From: SBAX01 sp964646605
GTDB lineage: Bacteria > Planctomycetota > Phycisphaerae > UBA1845
DNA: 64,000 nucleotides
Assembly: GCA_964646605.1 (NCBI GenBank)
Contig: CAZYEX010000107.1
Coordinates: 1 to 64,000, forward strand
Direction: 5' to 3'
Part shown: positions 1 to 7,729 of the stretch, piece after piece
Numbering within the stretch: position 1 is the first letter of the stretch
Layout: every line of letters begins with the position of its first letter
Notes under the pieces: model-generated
The model's database searches: none
What the model saw: the letters and a program-made list of their open reading frames with translations, nothing else
Told to the model about the DNA's origin: nothing
Program-made: the position numbers and the translations under genes

Positions 1-1
1 C

Positions 2-199
2 ACGGTTCGCCAGAAGATCGGTCGCGTGCGACGCTGGCGGGATGGGGCGATGGTGCTGCGTTGGGCGGCCTCGGCGTTCCTGGCCTCGGAGACCTCCTTC
101 CGCCGCTTGATGGGATGCCAACAGCTCTGGATGCTCGAGGCCTGTCTCAACGAATCACAGGCGGATGAAACAATGGACCGTCAGAAAAAAGTAGGATAA
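2..199 (+). pseudogene. 3' end of a transposase (IS256/mutator-like), cut by the window edge
   Basis: An open frame enters from the left edge and stops with TAA at 197-199, giving 65 residues. The segment VRRWRDGAMVLRWAASAF, followed by an FRRLMGCQQLWML stretch, resembles the C-terminal end of IS256/mutator-type transposases of planctomycetes. This is recall of the family, not an alignment. The catalytic DDE residues would lie upstream, outside the window, so I cannot tell whether the gene is intact. A second transposase remnant follows at once, which suggests a site where insertion sequences have piled up. Confidence 0.5.
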
Positions 200-204
200 C
201 CTGA

Positions 205-426
205 CCCGAGCCGCCGCCGACCTTCAACTATGGATGGGACATCCTCAAAAACGGAACCTACGATACGGACCTGGGCGCAGCCTATTTCGACGAACGCGCC
301 GAGGCCGGGGCCACCCAAAGACCGGTCAAACGCCTGGGCAAACTGGGTTACGCGGTCAAACTGCAACCCTTCGCCGCCGGAGAGAACGGCGCCAAACGGG
401 GTTTTCAGAGCAGCGTGGCCCAATGA
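205..426 (+). pseudogene. C-terminal remnant of an IS110-like transposase
   Basis: The frame is open only after a stop at 202-204 and ends with TGA at 424-426. From about 232 it reads GWDILKNGTYDTDLGAAYFD and continues through RPVKRLGKLGYAVKLQP. That matches the C-terminal signature of IS110-family transposases (a DLGxxYFD block followed by a KRLxxLGYxVxLxP block). Nothing resembling the N-terminal RuvC-like or central part is present, and there is no sensible start codon, so it is a fragment. It probably came from an insertion of one element into or beside another. Confidence 0.55.
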
Positions 427-466
427 GGCCGTTCAGATTTCGCTCGGCCCAGGGCGGTCGGTACTT

Positions 467-2602
467 CTACTCGGTTCGTGTTCCCTTCCGCGAACGCGGG
501 CGTCCAACTCTTGCACACCGAAAGCCCATGACTCCGATTAGGGTCAAGACCGCTCCCAGGGAACCGCAGCCCGTACGCACGGGCTCGGCGACGTCCTGAC
601 CTGCGCCGCTCTCCGCTTCGCAGAGATTGTCCTCTTCGTTGCACGTCTCGGTGTTCGCGTCGCAGGGCGGCTCACCGTCGACGCACTCCCCATCGTCGCA
701 CGTCGGGACTCCGTTGCAGAACTCATCGTCGTCCGCGCAGTCGTCGTCGCTGCAGCACTCGTCTTCGCAGCAATCGGGCACGGTCTGGTGACGGCAGGAG
801 CCGGCCCTATCGCACACGTCCTCCGTGCAATCGTCGTTGTCGTCGCAGTCCTCGTCGCCACCGCAGCAATCGGGCACCGTCTGGTGACGGCAGGCGCCGG
901 TGCTGTCACAGAGATCGTCCGAGCAACCGTCGCCGTCGTCGCAGTCCCCGTCGGTGGCACACCGCGTAGCCCCCTGCCCCGGCTCCGGTTCCGGTTCCAG
1001 ATCCGAGTCCGGCGGCGTCCCGCCACAAGTCCCGCCCGAACAACGGTCGTTGCTCGTAGAGGCGATGTTGTCATTACAGGCTTCGGTGTTGTTGGCCCGC
1101 TTGCACGCCCCGCTCTCGCATGTGTCGGTCGTACAGGCATTGTCGTCATCGCACTCACCGTTGGATGTACAGCAATGGCTTTTATTCAGGCATTGAGTGG
1201 AAACGCAGCTATCGTCTGTACACGGATCGTTGTCATTGCAGTCATTGGCCGATGTGCAACAGTTGTCTATGTCTTCGTTCTTGCATGCATTGCTGACGCA
1301 ACTGACTTTGGTGCATGCACCTGGATCGCCACAATCCGAATCTAGCTGGCAGGCGCAAGTATTGACGTGCTTGCACACGTTCGTCTCACACGTATCGCGG
1401 GTACAGGATTTCAAGTCGTCACATTCGCTCGCCGCGGTACAGCAGTCGGGCTTGCGTGGATGATCGCACTGACCATTCTTGCATTTGTCGTCGGTGCATG
1501 GGTCGGTGTCAGCCGTGCATGCAACACCGTCGGCTTGCTTCTCGTTTGCTGGGCACGCCGCCGAACTTTCCGTACAGAATTCCGGCAGATCGCAAGGGCC
1601 GGTTGCGACTCGACAACCGATGCTGCGCTCCTGGAACTCATCCTCCGGGCAATCTGGGGAGTCGCCGGAACAGGTCTCGGCCTGATCGCACACGCCGGCA
1701 GCGGCCCGACAAACGGTGCCGGATTGGAACGTATCCGCCGGGCAATCTGGGGAGTCGCCGGGACAGGTCTCGGGCTTGTCGCACAAATCTTCAGCCTTAG
1801 CTCCCCGGCAAACGGTCGTATTGTTTTGAAATTGTATCACGCAGTTTCCGCTGGTGCCACAGGCGTCGTGCTTTTCGCACACACCACCGCGCGCACTCCC
1901 ACAATCTACGCCCGGATTAGCGGGGCTTTGCACGCACCCCTCCAGCGCGGAACACGTAGCCGTCGTGCAAGGGCTCCCATCGTCACACGCGTCTATGCAT
2001 TGTGCATGACATATCCAAACCTCGAATGTATCAAGCTCCACAATGTAATTATCGGTGGGGGTCACATCCTTGACCTCAAGCGCCCAGATTGCGTTGGGCA
2101 AGCAGCCGTCAAAGTCGATTGCGATGCTACCATGCAACTCGATGTCAGGGTCGTTTTCGGTATCGTCGTCGTTACCACCATCGTTGTCGCCCGAACACGA
2201 GCGGTCCTTGGTCGGGTTTGCTCGGTCCTTCACCCCAGGTCCCCAGAGTTTAACCGACCTAATGCACGGTGCGCCCGTGAGGGTAAGTTCGACGTCGCTA
2301 CACCTCATGGGAAAATTGTTAGCGCCACATTCCCCTTGCTCATTGAAGCGTTTTACTCGGATGCTATAATGCACCTCCTTGACAAAGTTTCCCAAAGGCA
2401 CGCCGCTAATTGGCACCGCGAACTGCCTTCTGCCATCGGAATTGAGGCCTTGGCAACCGAAAAGCCCACAACCCACACACCCGTAGCTGCCGTTCACCCC
2501 GCAACTATTGTCCCCGAGTGCTCGTGAACCGTAGAAGACGATGGCCATGCCGAACGACCAGTTGATGACAGGGAAAACGCGTGTGAGCCGATGTGACCGC
2601 AT
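467..2602 (-). CDS. Secreted Cys-rich protein: P-domain-like, disintegrin-like and CTDC repeats, C-terminal membrane anchor
   Basis: I chose the ATG at 2602 because AAGGAGG lies 5 nt upstream. A longer frame from a GTG at 2731 has no ribosome site. The 711-residue product starts with a signal peptide (about residues 1-30). Residues 50-200 form a beta-rich region whose end (WALEVKDVTPTDNYIVELDT) resembles the jelly-roll P domain of proprotein convertases. Next come disintegrin-like segments such as CDLPEFCTESSAACP, then about eight repeats of the CTDDxC type (Dictyostelium CTDC-like) and a QTVPDCC repeat pair. The tail has one hydrophobic helix followed by a basic stretch, so it is probably anchored with the Cys-rich part outside. 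No catalytic motif is visible. Function unknown; adhesion or matrix binding is an inference. Confidence 0.8.
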   Translation of the reverse strand: MRSHRLTRVFPVINWSFGMAIVFYGSRALGDNSCGVNGSYGCVGCGLFGCQGLNSDGRRQFAVPISGVPLGNFVKEVHYSIRVKRFNEQGECGANNFPMRCSDVELTLTGAPCIRSVKLWGPGVKDRANPTKDRSCSGDNDGGNDDDTENDPDIELHGSIAIDFDGCLPNAIWALEVKDVTPTDNYIVELDTFEVWICHAQCIDACDDGSPCTTATCSALEGCVQSPANPGVDCGSARGGVCEKHDACGTSGNCVIQFQNNTTVCRGAKAEDLCDKPETCPGDSPDCPADTFQSGTVCRAAAGVCDQAETCSGDSPDCPEDEFQERSIGCRVATGPCDLPEFCTESSAACPANEKQADGVACTADTDPCTDDKCKNGQCDHPRKPDCCTAASECDDLKSCTRDTCETNVCKHVNTCACQLDSDCGDPGACTKVSCVSNACKNEDIDNCCTSANDCNDNDPCTDDSCVSTQCLNKSHCCTSNGECDDDNACTTDTCESGACKRANNTEACNDNIASTSNDRCSGGTCGGTPPDSDLEPEPEPGQGATRCATDGDCDDGDGCSDDLCDSTGACRHQTVPDCCGGDEDCDDNDDCTEDVCDRAGSCRHQTVPDCCEDECCSDDDCADDDEFCNGVPTCDDGECVDGEPPCDANTETCNEEDNLCEAESGAGQDVAEPVRTGCGSLGAVLTLIGVMGFRCARVGRPRSRKGTRTE

Positions 2603-2929
2603 CTGGGCCTCCTTTTCTGTAGCGTAAGGTGCGAGATCGAGACCGCGAAGTTGCGGTGTCGGATACTCCGGCGCTGAGGACACTACCATGAACAGGACGG
2701 CGACGCAAACAAATAATCGTCCCGACCGCACAAGTGCGCCACGCGCCCTGGCCCATGCTCGCCCGCCCGTTTCCTCCCGGGGCCCGGAATTCCCGCTGCT
2801 CCGCCCCTCGGTGTCTTCCCGGCCTGCGCCCTAACTTCCAATGCTACCGCAACTTACGAAAAATCACGCTGTCTTGTAACGCCCAGCCGTGGTTGACACC
2901 CGTTCCGGCGTAGGTATCATGGCTAGGCT
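2603..2929. other. Divergent intergenic region
   Basis: This gap separates the minus-strand Cys-rich gene from the plus-strand gene at 2930. It contains the ribosome site of the former (2608-2614) and the promoter of the latter. I found no convincing RNA gene or further coding frame. Confidence 0.5.
2893..2920 (+). promoter_or_regulatory. Sigma70-type promoter, probably giving a leaderless mRNA
   Basis: TTGACA at 2893-2898, a 16-nt spacer, and TATCAT at 2915-2920. The ATG at 2930 is only 9 nt after the -10 box and no Shine-Dalgarno sequence precedes it, so transcription would begin at or next to the start codon. Confidence 0.65.
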
Positions 2930-3559
2930 ATGCGTTCTTGGGGCGTAAGCACGGTCGTGGGTGCGGTCGCGGGGCTGAGTGCGTGCGCGCTTGCGGCGCC
3001 ACAGGCCGGGCTGGTCAGTCGGTCGTGGACCCTCGACTTTGAGTTTCACGACCCCCAGCGGATCACCGTCAACGGCGTTTCGTACTGGTATGTGGTGTAC
3101 GAAGTCACCAACCGTACGGGCAAGGACGTAGAGTTCTTTCCGTCGTTTCGGTTGGTGACGGATACGTTGCAGGTGGTCGAGGGGGGGGCGGAGGTCAATC
3201 CGGTCGTCTACGACGCGATCGGGGCGCGGCATCGCAACGAGTATCCGTTTTTCGCCCCGCCGTCGAAGATCACGGGGTTGATGTTGCAGGGCGATGAAAA
3301 CGCCCGGGCCTCGGCGGCCGTGTTCCGGACCTTCGACCCAACCGCCGCGGGTTTCACGATGTACGCCGGCGGTCTGTCGGGCGAGGTGGAGCAGTTGCGG
3401 AATCCGTCCTTCGACGCGAAGCGGCCGGTTTCGGATGAAAATCCGCAGTCGTTTCTGCTGCGTCGGACGTTGGTGATTACGTATTCGTTGCCCGGCGACG
3501 CGCAAACGCGAGCCTTGGCGGCGCCGATTCGCCGAAGCCGGGCGTGGGAGATGAAGTGA
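2930..3559 (+). CDS. Exported hypothetical protein
   Basis: 209 residues. An N-terminal signal sequence is visible (MRSWGVSTVVGAVAGLSACA, with likely cleavage near ALAAPQAG). The mature part begins with a beta-rich segment (WTLDFEFHDPQRITVNG, then YWYVVYEVTNRTGKDVEFFP) that looks like an Ig-like or DUF-type domain handling relations between strands, but I do not recognise a named family. There is no catalytic motif and no membrane segment beyond the signal. It has its own promoter with the start codon close to the predicted transcription start. A planctomycete-restricted envelope protein is the best description. Confidence 0.7.
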   Translation: MRSWGVSTVVGAVAGLSACALAAPQAGLVSRSWTLDFEFHDPQRITVNGVSYWYVVYEVTNRTGKDVEFFPSFRLVTDTLQVVEGGAEVNPVVYDAIGARHRNEYPFFAPPSKITGLMLQGDENARASAAVFRTFDPTAAGFTMYAGGLSGEVEQLRNPSFDAKRPVSDENPQSFLLRRTLVITYSLPGDAQTRALAAPIRRSRAWEMK

Positions 3560-3626
3560 ATGCGGAATGGTGAATTCGGAATGCGGAAGCCGGTGTTTCC
3601 GCATTCAGCATTCCGCATTTGACATT
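3557..3626. repeat. Degenerate inverted repeat of AATGCGGAA words
   Basis: The word AATGCGGAA or close variants recurs at 3559 and 3580-3590, and its complement TTCCGCATT at 3598-3606 and 3610-3619. GAATGCGGAA and TTCCGCATTC can pair as a hairpin. This sits between the exported-protein gene and rpmA. Confidence 0.6.
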
Positions 3627-3647
3627 CTTGGTTGGTTTTTTGATTCT
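3619..3647 (+). promoter_or_regulatory. Possible promoter of rpmA
   Basis: TTGACA at 3619-3624, a 17-nt T-rich spacer, and GATTCT at 3642-3647. The -35 box is perfect but the -10 box is weak, so this is tentative. The rpmA start is 38 nt further on. Confidence 0.4.
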
Positions 3648-3684
3648 GGGCCGATCACGGTCCGCTATCTGAGGGGTCTTCGCT

Positions 3685-3930
3685 ATGGCACACAAAAAGG
3701 GTCAAGGTTCGACACGCAACGGTCGGGACAGCCGGCCTCAGTTCTTGGGCCTCAAGCGCAGCGCGGGCGCCGCGGTCACTACGGGCACCATCCTCGTTCG
3801 CCAAAAAGGCACGGATTTCCTGCCCGGCATGCGCGTAGGCCTGGGACGCGATCACACCCTTTTCGCCCTTTCCGACGGCGTGGTCCGCTTCCGCGGGCGA
3901 AAGATCGACATCGTCCCGGCAGCATCATAA
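3685..3930 (+). CDS. rpmA: 50S ribosomal protein L27
   Basis: 81 residues, the usual length for bacterial L27. The sequence runs MAHKKGQGSTRNGRDSRPQF and on through the conserved GTILVRQKGTDFLPG stretch and the VRFRGRKI end. L27 sits beside the peptidyl-transferase centre of the large subunit, and its flexible N-terminus reaches towards the tRNA acceptor end. No cleavable extension of the Firmicutes type is present. A GAGGGG sequence about 8 nt upstream serves as ribosome site. It is unusual only in standing alone: rplU (L21), its common partner, is not next to it. Confidence 0.97.
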   Translation: MAHKKGQGSTRNGRDSRPQFLGLKRSAGAAVTTGTILVRQKGTDFLPGMRVGLGRDHTLFALSDGVVRFRGRKIDIVPAAS

Positions 3931-4061
3931 AACGAGCCTTCTCCCCCTCGTGGCGGTGCGGCGTCGGGTTCTGATGCCGGCCGTTTCCAAGGCCACGTCC
4001 GTCAACATTCTGGTCTCCCCTCGGCGTTGTCGAAATCCTCCGTGATCTCTACGGGCGCGTG

Positions 4062-4091
4062 GTGACGTGAAGCCAAGGGGCAAGGTAGAAT
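4062..4091 (+). promoter_or_regulatory. Promoter of cmk, -10 box 7 nt before the ATG
   Basis: GTGACG at 4062-4067 (four of six matches to consensus), an 18-nt spacer, and TAGAAT at 4086-4091. The ATG at 4099 follows after 7 nt, so a leaderless transcript is likely. Confidence 0.55.
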
Positions 4092-4098
4092 CAGGGCC

Positions 4099-4755
4099 AT
4101 GATCGTCACGATCGACGGGCCTGCGGGGTCGGGGAAGTCTACGGCTGCTCGCAAACTCGCGGCGCGGCTGGAGATCGCCTACCTCGACACCGGGGCGATG
4201 TATCGCGCGATCGCCTACCAAACGATGAAACAAGGGGTCGATCCGAAGGACGAGGCCGGTGTGTGCGAAATCGCCCGCATCATAAACCTGGAACTGGATT
4301 GCGGTCCCACGCACACCCGCGTGCGGGTCAACGGGCACGATGTCAGCGAAGCCATCCGCACCATGGCCGTCAGCCGCGTTACCTCGGACGTGGCGAAACA
4401 TCCTTCCGTGCGGAGAATATTGGTCGAAAAACAACGGGCCGTGGGTCGAAAGCTCGGTTCCTTCGTGACCGAGGGCCGGGATCAGGGCAGCGTCGTATTT
4501 CCTGACGCCGACGTGAAGTTCGTCTTGGAGGCCACGTTGGACAAACGCGCCGCGCGGCGTTTCGCGGAGATGAGCGCCGACGGCGATGAAGTCAGCCTTG
4601 AGGAAGTGCGCGACAACCTCTCCGCTCGCGACCAAGTGGACTCCAAACAATGGGACCCCCTTCTTTCATCCGGGCAAGCCGTGGTCATCGACACCACGCA
4701 CATGTCCATTCACGAGGTCGTGGAGCGGATGGAGGAATCCCTGTCGGCGAGGTAA
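4099..4755 (+). CDS. cmk: (d)CMP kinase
   Basis: 218 residues, typical length. It phosphorylates CMP and dCMP to the diphosphates with ATP in the cytoplasm. The P-loop GPAGSGKST is at residues 7-15, followed by the YLDTGAMYRAIA nucleotide-binding segment, the EGRDQGSVVFPDA segment (binding of the CMP base, with the invariant GRD) and the RRFAEM and RDNLSARD lid region. The gene has no ribosome site; the -10 box lies 7 nt upstream. It stands alone: the usual neighbours rpsA or plsC are absent. Downstream comes a 336-nt gap and then the secretion locus. Confidence 0.95.
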   Translation: MIVTIDGPAGSGKSTAARKLAARLEIAYLDTGAMYRAIAYQTMKQGVDPKDEAGVCEIARIINLELDCGPTHTRVRVNGHDVSEAIRTMAVSRVTSDVAKHPSVRRILVEKQRAVGRKLGSFVTEGRDQGSVVFPDADVKFVLEATLDKRAARRFAEMSADGDEVSLEEVRDNLSARDQVDSKQWDPLLSSGQAVVIDTTHMSIHEVVERMEESLSAR

Positions 4756-5091
4756 CGTGCGGGCCCGCGGCGTTGCAATCTACCCCCATTTCACGGTGTA
4801 CAAGGCCTGGAGCCGGGCGGGGCGGTGTTCCGTTCCGACGGTGTAGGCGACGTTGGGGTTGACGGGGTGCAACGTGAACGGTAGTCTCGGAGGTGAGGGC
4901 TGTTTTTCTCGGACGTTAAGGTCCCGGTTGTGCCAGGGAGGGTGCAAACTTATGGGACGCTCGTCGTCGGGCGCATCGGTTCTTGGCCGACGGTCTACCC
5001 GGTCCCTAGTTCGTCCCCGTAATGAGGCGTGGTGTGGCCCGCGTCCCGTGCCGCGAGCTGGGTCGGACCGAGACCTGAGCGGGACTCGTTA
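4756..5091. other. Intergenic region before the T2SS-type locus
   Basis: 336 nt with no credible gene. A 79-codon frame at 4853-5092 has no recognisable product and poor composition. The region probably holds the promoter of the secretion locus, but I could not pick a convincing -35/-10 pair. Confidence 0.4.
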
Positions 5092-6294
5092 ATGCCCAAT
5101 TTTACTTACCAAGCCGTCAGTAGCTTAGGCAAGCAGGTCAGCGGGAACCTTACCGCGGAAAACTACCTTGTCGCCTTGCGCATGCTCGACGAGCAGGCGC
5201 TGTACCCGGTCCATGTAGTCGAAGGGGCGGGCGGGGGGGCGTTGGGCATCGGTCGGCGTCGGCGGGTGAAGTCAACGCACCTGACGACGTTCTACAGCCA
5301 GCTTGCCGACTTGCTGAAGGCTGGTGTGCCCATGTTGCGGTCACTCGACGTGTTGTCCGGGCAGGGGTCGCAAGGGGCCATGGCCATGATGGTCAAGGAG
5401 CTACGGGAGGACGTGGCCGGGGGCATGTCGCTGGGCGACGCGATGGCCAAACATCCGCGTGTCTTCTCGCCCCTGCACTCCTCGATGGTGCGGGCGGGTG
5501 AGCAGGGCGGGTTCTTGGAGGAAGTCTTGCAGCGCATCGCCACGTTCTGTGAAAAGCAGGATGAGCTGCGCAACAAGGTGCTGGGGGCGATGATTTACCC
5601 GTCGATCCTGGTTTTGGCGGGCACGGCCGTGGTGACGTTGCTGTTGGTGGTGGTGGTGCCCAAGCTCGGGGAGCACCTTCGGCCTGAGACCCACAACATC
5701 CTGACGAAGATCACGTTGGGCGTGAGTGACACGCTACGACACCAATGGATGGGCGTGGCGTTCGGAATCGGGATCATTCTGGCCGGGTTGTATACGTGGT
5801 CGCAGACCTCGTCGGGAGTACGCGCGAAGGAACAGTTCAAACTCCGGGCTCCGGTGTTCGGAAAGATCTTCACCATGGTGGCGATCTGCCGTTTCTGCCG
5901 CATTCTGGGGACGATGTTGCACAACGGCGTGCCGATCCTTCAGGCTCTGAAGATTTCCAAAGACTCGGCGGGCAACAGCATTCTGGCCAAGTGCATCGAG
6001 GACGCGGCGGATAGCGTCAAGAAGGGCGCTGCGTTGTCGGCCCCATTGCGCGATTCGGGTTTGTTTCCGCCGGCGGTGCTGGACATGATCGCGGTCGCGG
6101 AGGAGGGGAATAACCTGGAAACGGTGCTGGTGCAGATCGCGGACACCAACGAGGCCCGCACGGCGCGGGCCGTGGACCTGGGCGTGCGGGTGCTCGAACC
6201 GGTCATGCTGGTGTTCATGGCGGGGGTGGTGTTCTGCATTGCGGTGGCTTTGTTGTTGCCGATCCTGAGCATGGGGACGGCGGTGAGAGGATAA
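5092..6294 (+). CDS. gspF: Type II secretion inner-membrane platform protein
   Basis: 400 residues starting at MPNFTYQAV, the standard GspF/PilC opening. Two T2SF domains are seen: the first begins at THLTTFYSQLADLLKAGVPM, the second at ICRFCRILGTMLHNGVPILQ. Membrane helices lie at about residues 162-192, 221-237 and 370-394. The protein forms the polytopic base that couples the cytoplasmic ATPase to pseudopilus growth. The ATG at 5092 was preferred over an upstream GC-rich extension because the family begins here. It is first in a run of T2SS genes, but no gspE is adjacent, unlike the common gspE-gspF order. Confidence 0.93.
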   Translation: MPNFTYQAVSSLGKQVSGNLTAENYLVALRMLDEQALYPVHVVEGAGGGALGIGRRRRVKSTHLTTFYSQLADLLKAGVPMLRSLDVLSGQGSQGAMAMMVKELREDVAGGMSLGDAMAKHPRVFSPLHSSMVRAGEQGGFLEEVLQRIATFCEKQDELRNKVLGAMIYPSILVLAGTAVVTLLLVVVVPKLGEHLRPETHNILTKITLGVSDTLRHQWMGVAFGIGIILAGLYTWSQTSSGVRAKEQFKLRAPVFGKIFTMVAICRFCRILGTMLHNGVPILQALKISKDSAGNSILAKCIEDAADSVKKGAALSAPLRDSGLFPPAVLDMIAVAEEGNNLETVLVQIADTNEARTARAVDLGVRVLEPVMLVFMAGVVFCIAVALLLPILSMGTAVRG

Positions 6295-6296
6295 AA

Positions 6297-6385
6297 ACAA
6301 TGACCAATTACCAATGACCCATTACCGCGCCGTCGGTAATTCGCAATTGGTAACTGGTAATTCGTAATTGGTAATTGGCGATGGC
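6297..6385. repeat. AT-rich inverted repeat built of AATTACCAATT words
   Basis: The left part has CAATTACCAATGACCCATTACC and the right part repeats GGTAATT and AATTGGTAA several times, so both arms can fold on each other. The base composition is far more AT-rich than its surroundings. It lies between gspF and gspG. It belongs to the same type of word-repeat as 3557-3626. Confidence 0.6.
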
Positions 6386-6411
6386 GATGTACGGCGTTTG
6401 AGAGAATAGCG

Positions 6412-6876
6412 ATGCGAAAGAGAGCAAATCGGCAGCGTTCGGGTTTCACGTTGATCGAGGTGTTGTTGGTGGCGGGGATTCTGGCGGTGTTGGCGGCGTT
6501 TATCGTACCCAACCTGTTCGGTCAGGCGACGAAGGCGAAGATCGATATCACCAAAGCGGCGATCCTGAGCAACGGCGCGATCGGCAAGGCCTTGGGCAGC
6601 TACAAATGGGACATGGGCAAGTACCCCGACACGGACGAGGGATTGGCTGCGTTGTTCCAACCCAAGGACAAGAAGAAGGACGTGCCGGGTTACAACGGGC
6701 CGTACATGGACGGCGTGTTTGAGCAGCTCAAGGATCCTTGGGGGAAGGCCTACGAGTACCGCAGTCCGGGGCAGATCAACGAGGACGGGTATGACCTGTG
6801 GAGTTGGGGTCCCGACGTAAAGGACGACGGAGGCAAGGAGGACAGCGACGACATCAAGAATTGGATCGAGAAGTAG
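6412..6876 (+). CDS. gspG: Major pseudopilin
   Basis: 154 residues. The prepilin site is SGFTLIEVLLVAGILAV: cleavage after Gly, N-methyl-Phe at +1 and Glu at +5. After the hydrophobic helix come YKWDMGKYPDTDEGLAAL and DPWGKAYEYRSPG, then YDLWSWGPD, the signature of GspG and its calcium-binding loop. GspG is the main subunit of the periplasmic pseudopilus. The leader is 11 residues, as is usual. Four further pseudopilin-type genes follow in order, which supports a true T2SS-type operon and not a type IV pilus. Confidence 0.95.
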   Translation: MRKRANRQRSGFTLIEVLLVAGILAVLAAFIVPNLFGQATKAKIDITKAAILSNGAIGKALGSYKWDMGKYPDTDEGLAALFQPKDKKKDVPGYNGPYMDGVFEQLKDPWGKAYEYRSPGQINEDGYDLWSWGPDVKDDGGKEDSDDIKNWIEK

Positions 6877-6910
6877 ACGCGCCGGGCGGGGTGCGCGGCG
6901 GGGGTTGTGA

Positions 6911-7729
6911 ATGACATTGGTTGGCACTATTGTGCGGAACCGTCAACCTCGGCGCCGCGCCTACACGCTGCTGGAACTCGTGTTGGTGGTGGGCCTGCTG
7001 GCCGTGATCGCGGCCATGGCGATCCCCAGCTTCGTGGGTCAACTGGAGCGCGAGAAACTTCCGGGCTCGGCGCGTCAACTTCGCTCCTTGCTGAGTCTCG
7101 TGCGGGCCAATGCCCAATTTGACGGCAAGCGTTATCGCCTGCGATTTCCCGATGAAGGGGAGACGGACCTGACCGGAGACGTGCGGCAGCCGATCATCGA
7201 ACGCGAGGATGACCCGGTGCATGAACCGGAGGTCTACAGTCTGGTTCGTTCGCCCTGGGTGCAAGGGGAGACGCTGCTGGGTCATGTCTGGTGTGCGGAG
7301 GTCAGGGGGGGGCGGCCGACGATCGAAGACATCAAGGACCGCCAGCGGCGTGTCTCTGAAATCTCCGACGAACTGACCCGCCAAGAAGGGAACCTCGATC
7401 CCGAAAGGCCCCCGCTGTACATCGAACCGGACGGGTCGTCGGAGTGGGTGACGTTCGTGCTGACCGAGGCGCCGTCGAAGACGGCGGTGGACGAGCTCGA
7501 GGATCATCCGCGAGTGGAACTGATTGTCGAGGGGCACACGGGTCTGGCGTGGATTCAGCGGCCGTTTTTCGACGAGGAGTTGGACCTCTTCGAGGACAAG
7601 GGCTGGCCGGCGGTGTTGCGGCAGGACTTCCTCAGCGAGCGAGTGCTGACCGAGGACGACGTGCTGGAATTGCGGGAGATCAACATCCGTTCCGATGCTG
7701 CCGCCGTGGCCGCGGGAGACGGGTCGTGA
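6911..7729 (+). CDS. gspH: Minor pseudopilin, GspH-like
   Basis: 272 residues. The N-terminus has a basic leader and the prepilin helix AYTLLELVLVVGLLAVIAAM, where the residue before the cleavage point is Ala instead of Gly and the +1 residue is Tyr. Glu +5 is kept. The rest is beta-rich as expected for a minor pseudopilin, and the protein is longer than the usual 150-200 residues. Assignment as GspH rests on position (after gspG, before the GspI-like gene) and size. The stop overlaps the next gene's GTG start (GTGA). Confidence 0.8.
   Translation: MTLVGTIVRNRQPRRRAYTLLELVLVVGLLAVIAAMAIPSFVGQLEREKLPGSARQLRSLLSLVRANAQFDGKRYRLRFPDEGETDLTGDVRQPIIEREDDPVHEPEVYSLVRSPWVQGETLLGHVWCAEVRGGRPTIEDIKDRQRRVSEISDELTRQEGNLDPERPPLYIEPDGSSEWVTFVLTEAPSKTAVDELEDHPRVELIVEGHTGLAWIQRPFFDEELDLFEDKGWPAVLRQDFLSERVLTEDDVLELREINIRSDAAAVAAGDGS

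Noticed and set aside
4853..5092. 79-codon frame before gspF
   Set aside because: No recognisable product, Arg/Gly/Ser-rich, and no ribosome site.
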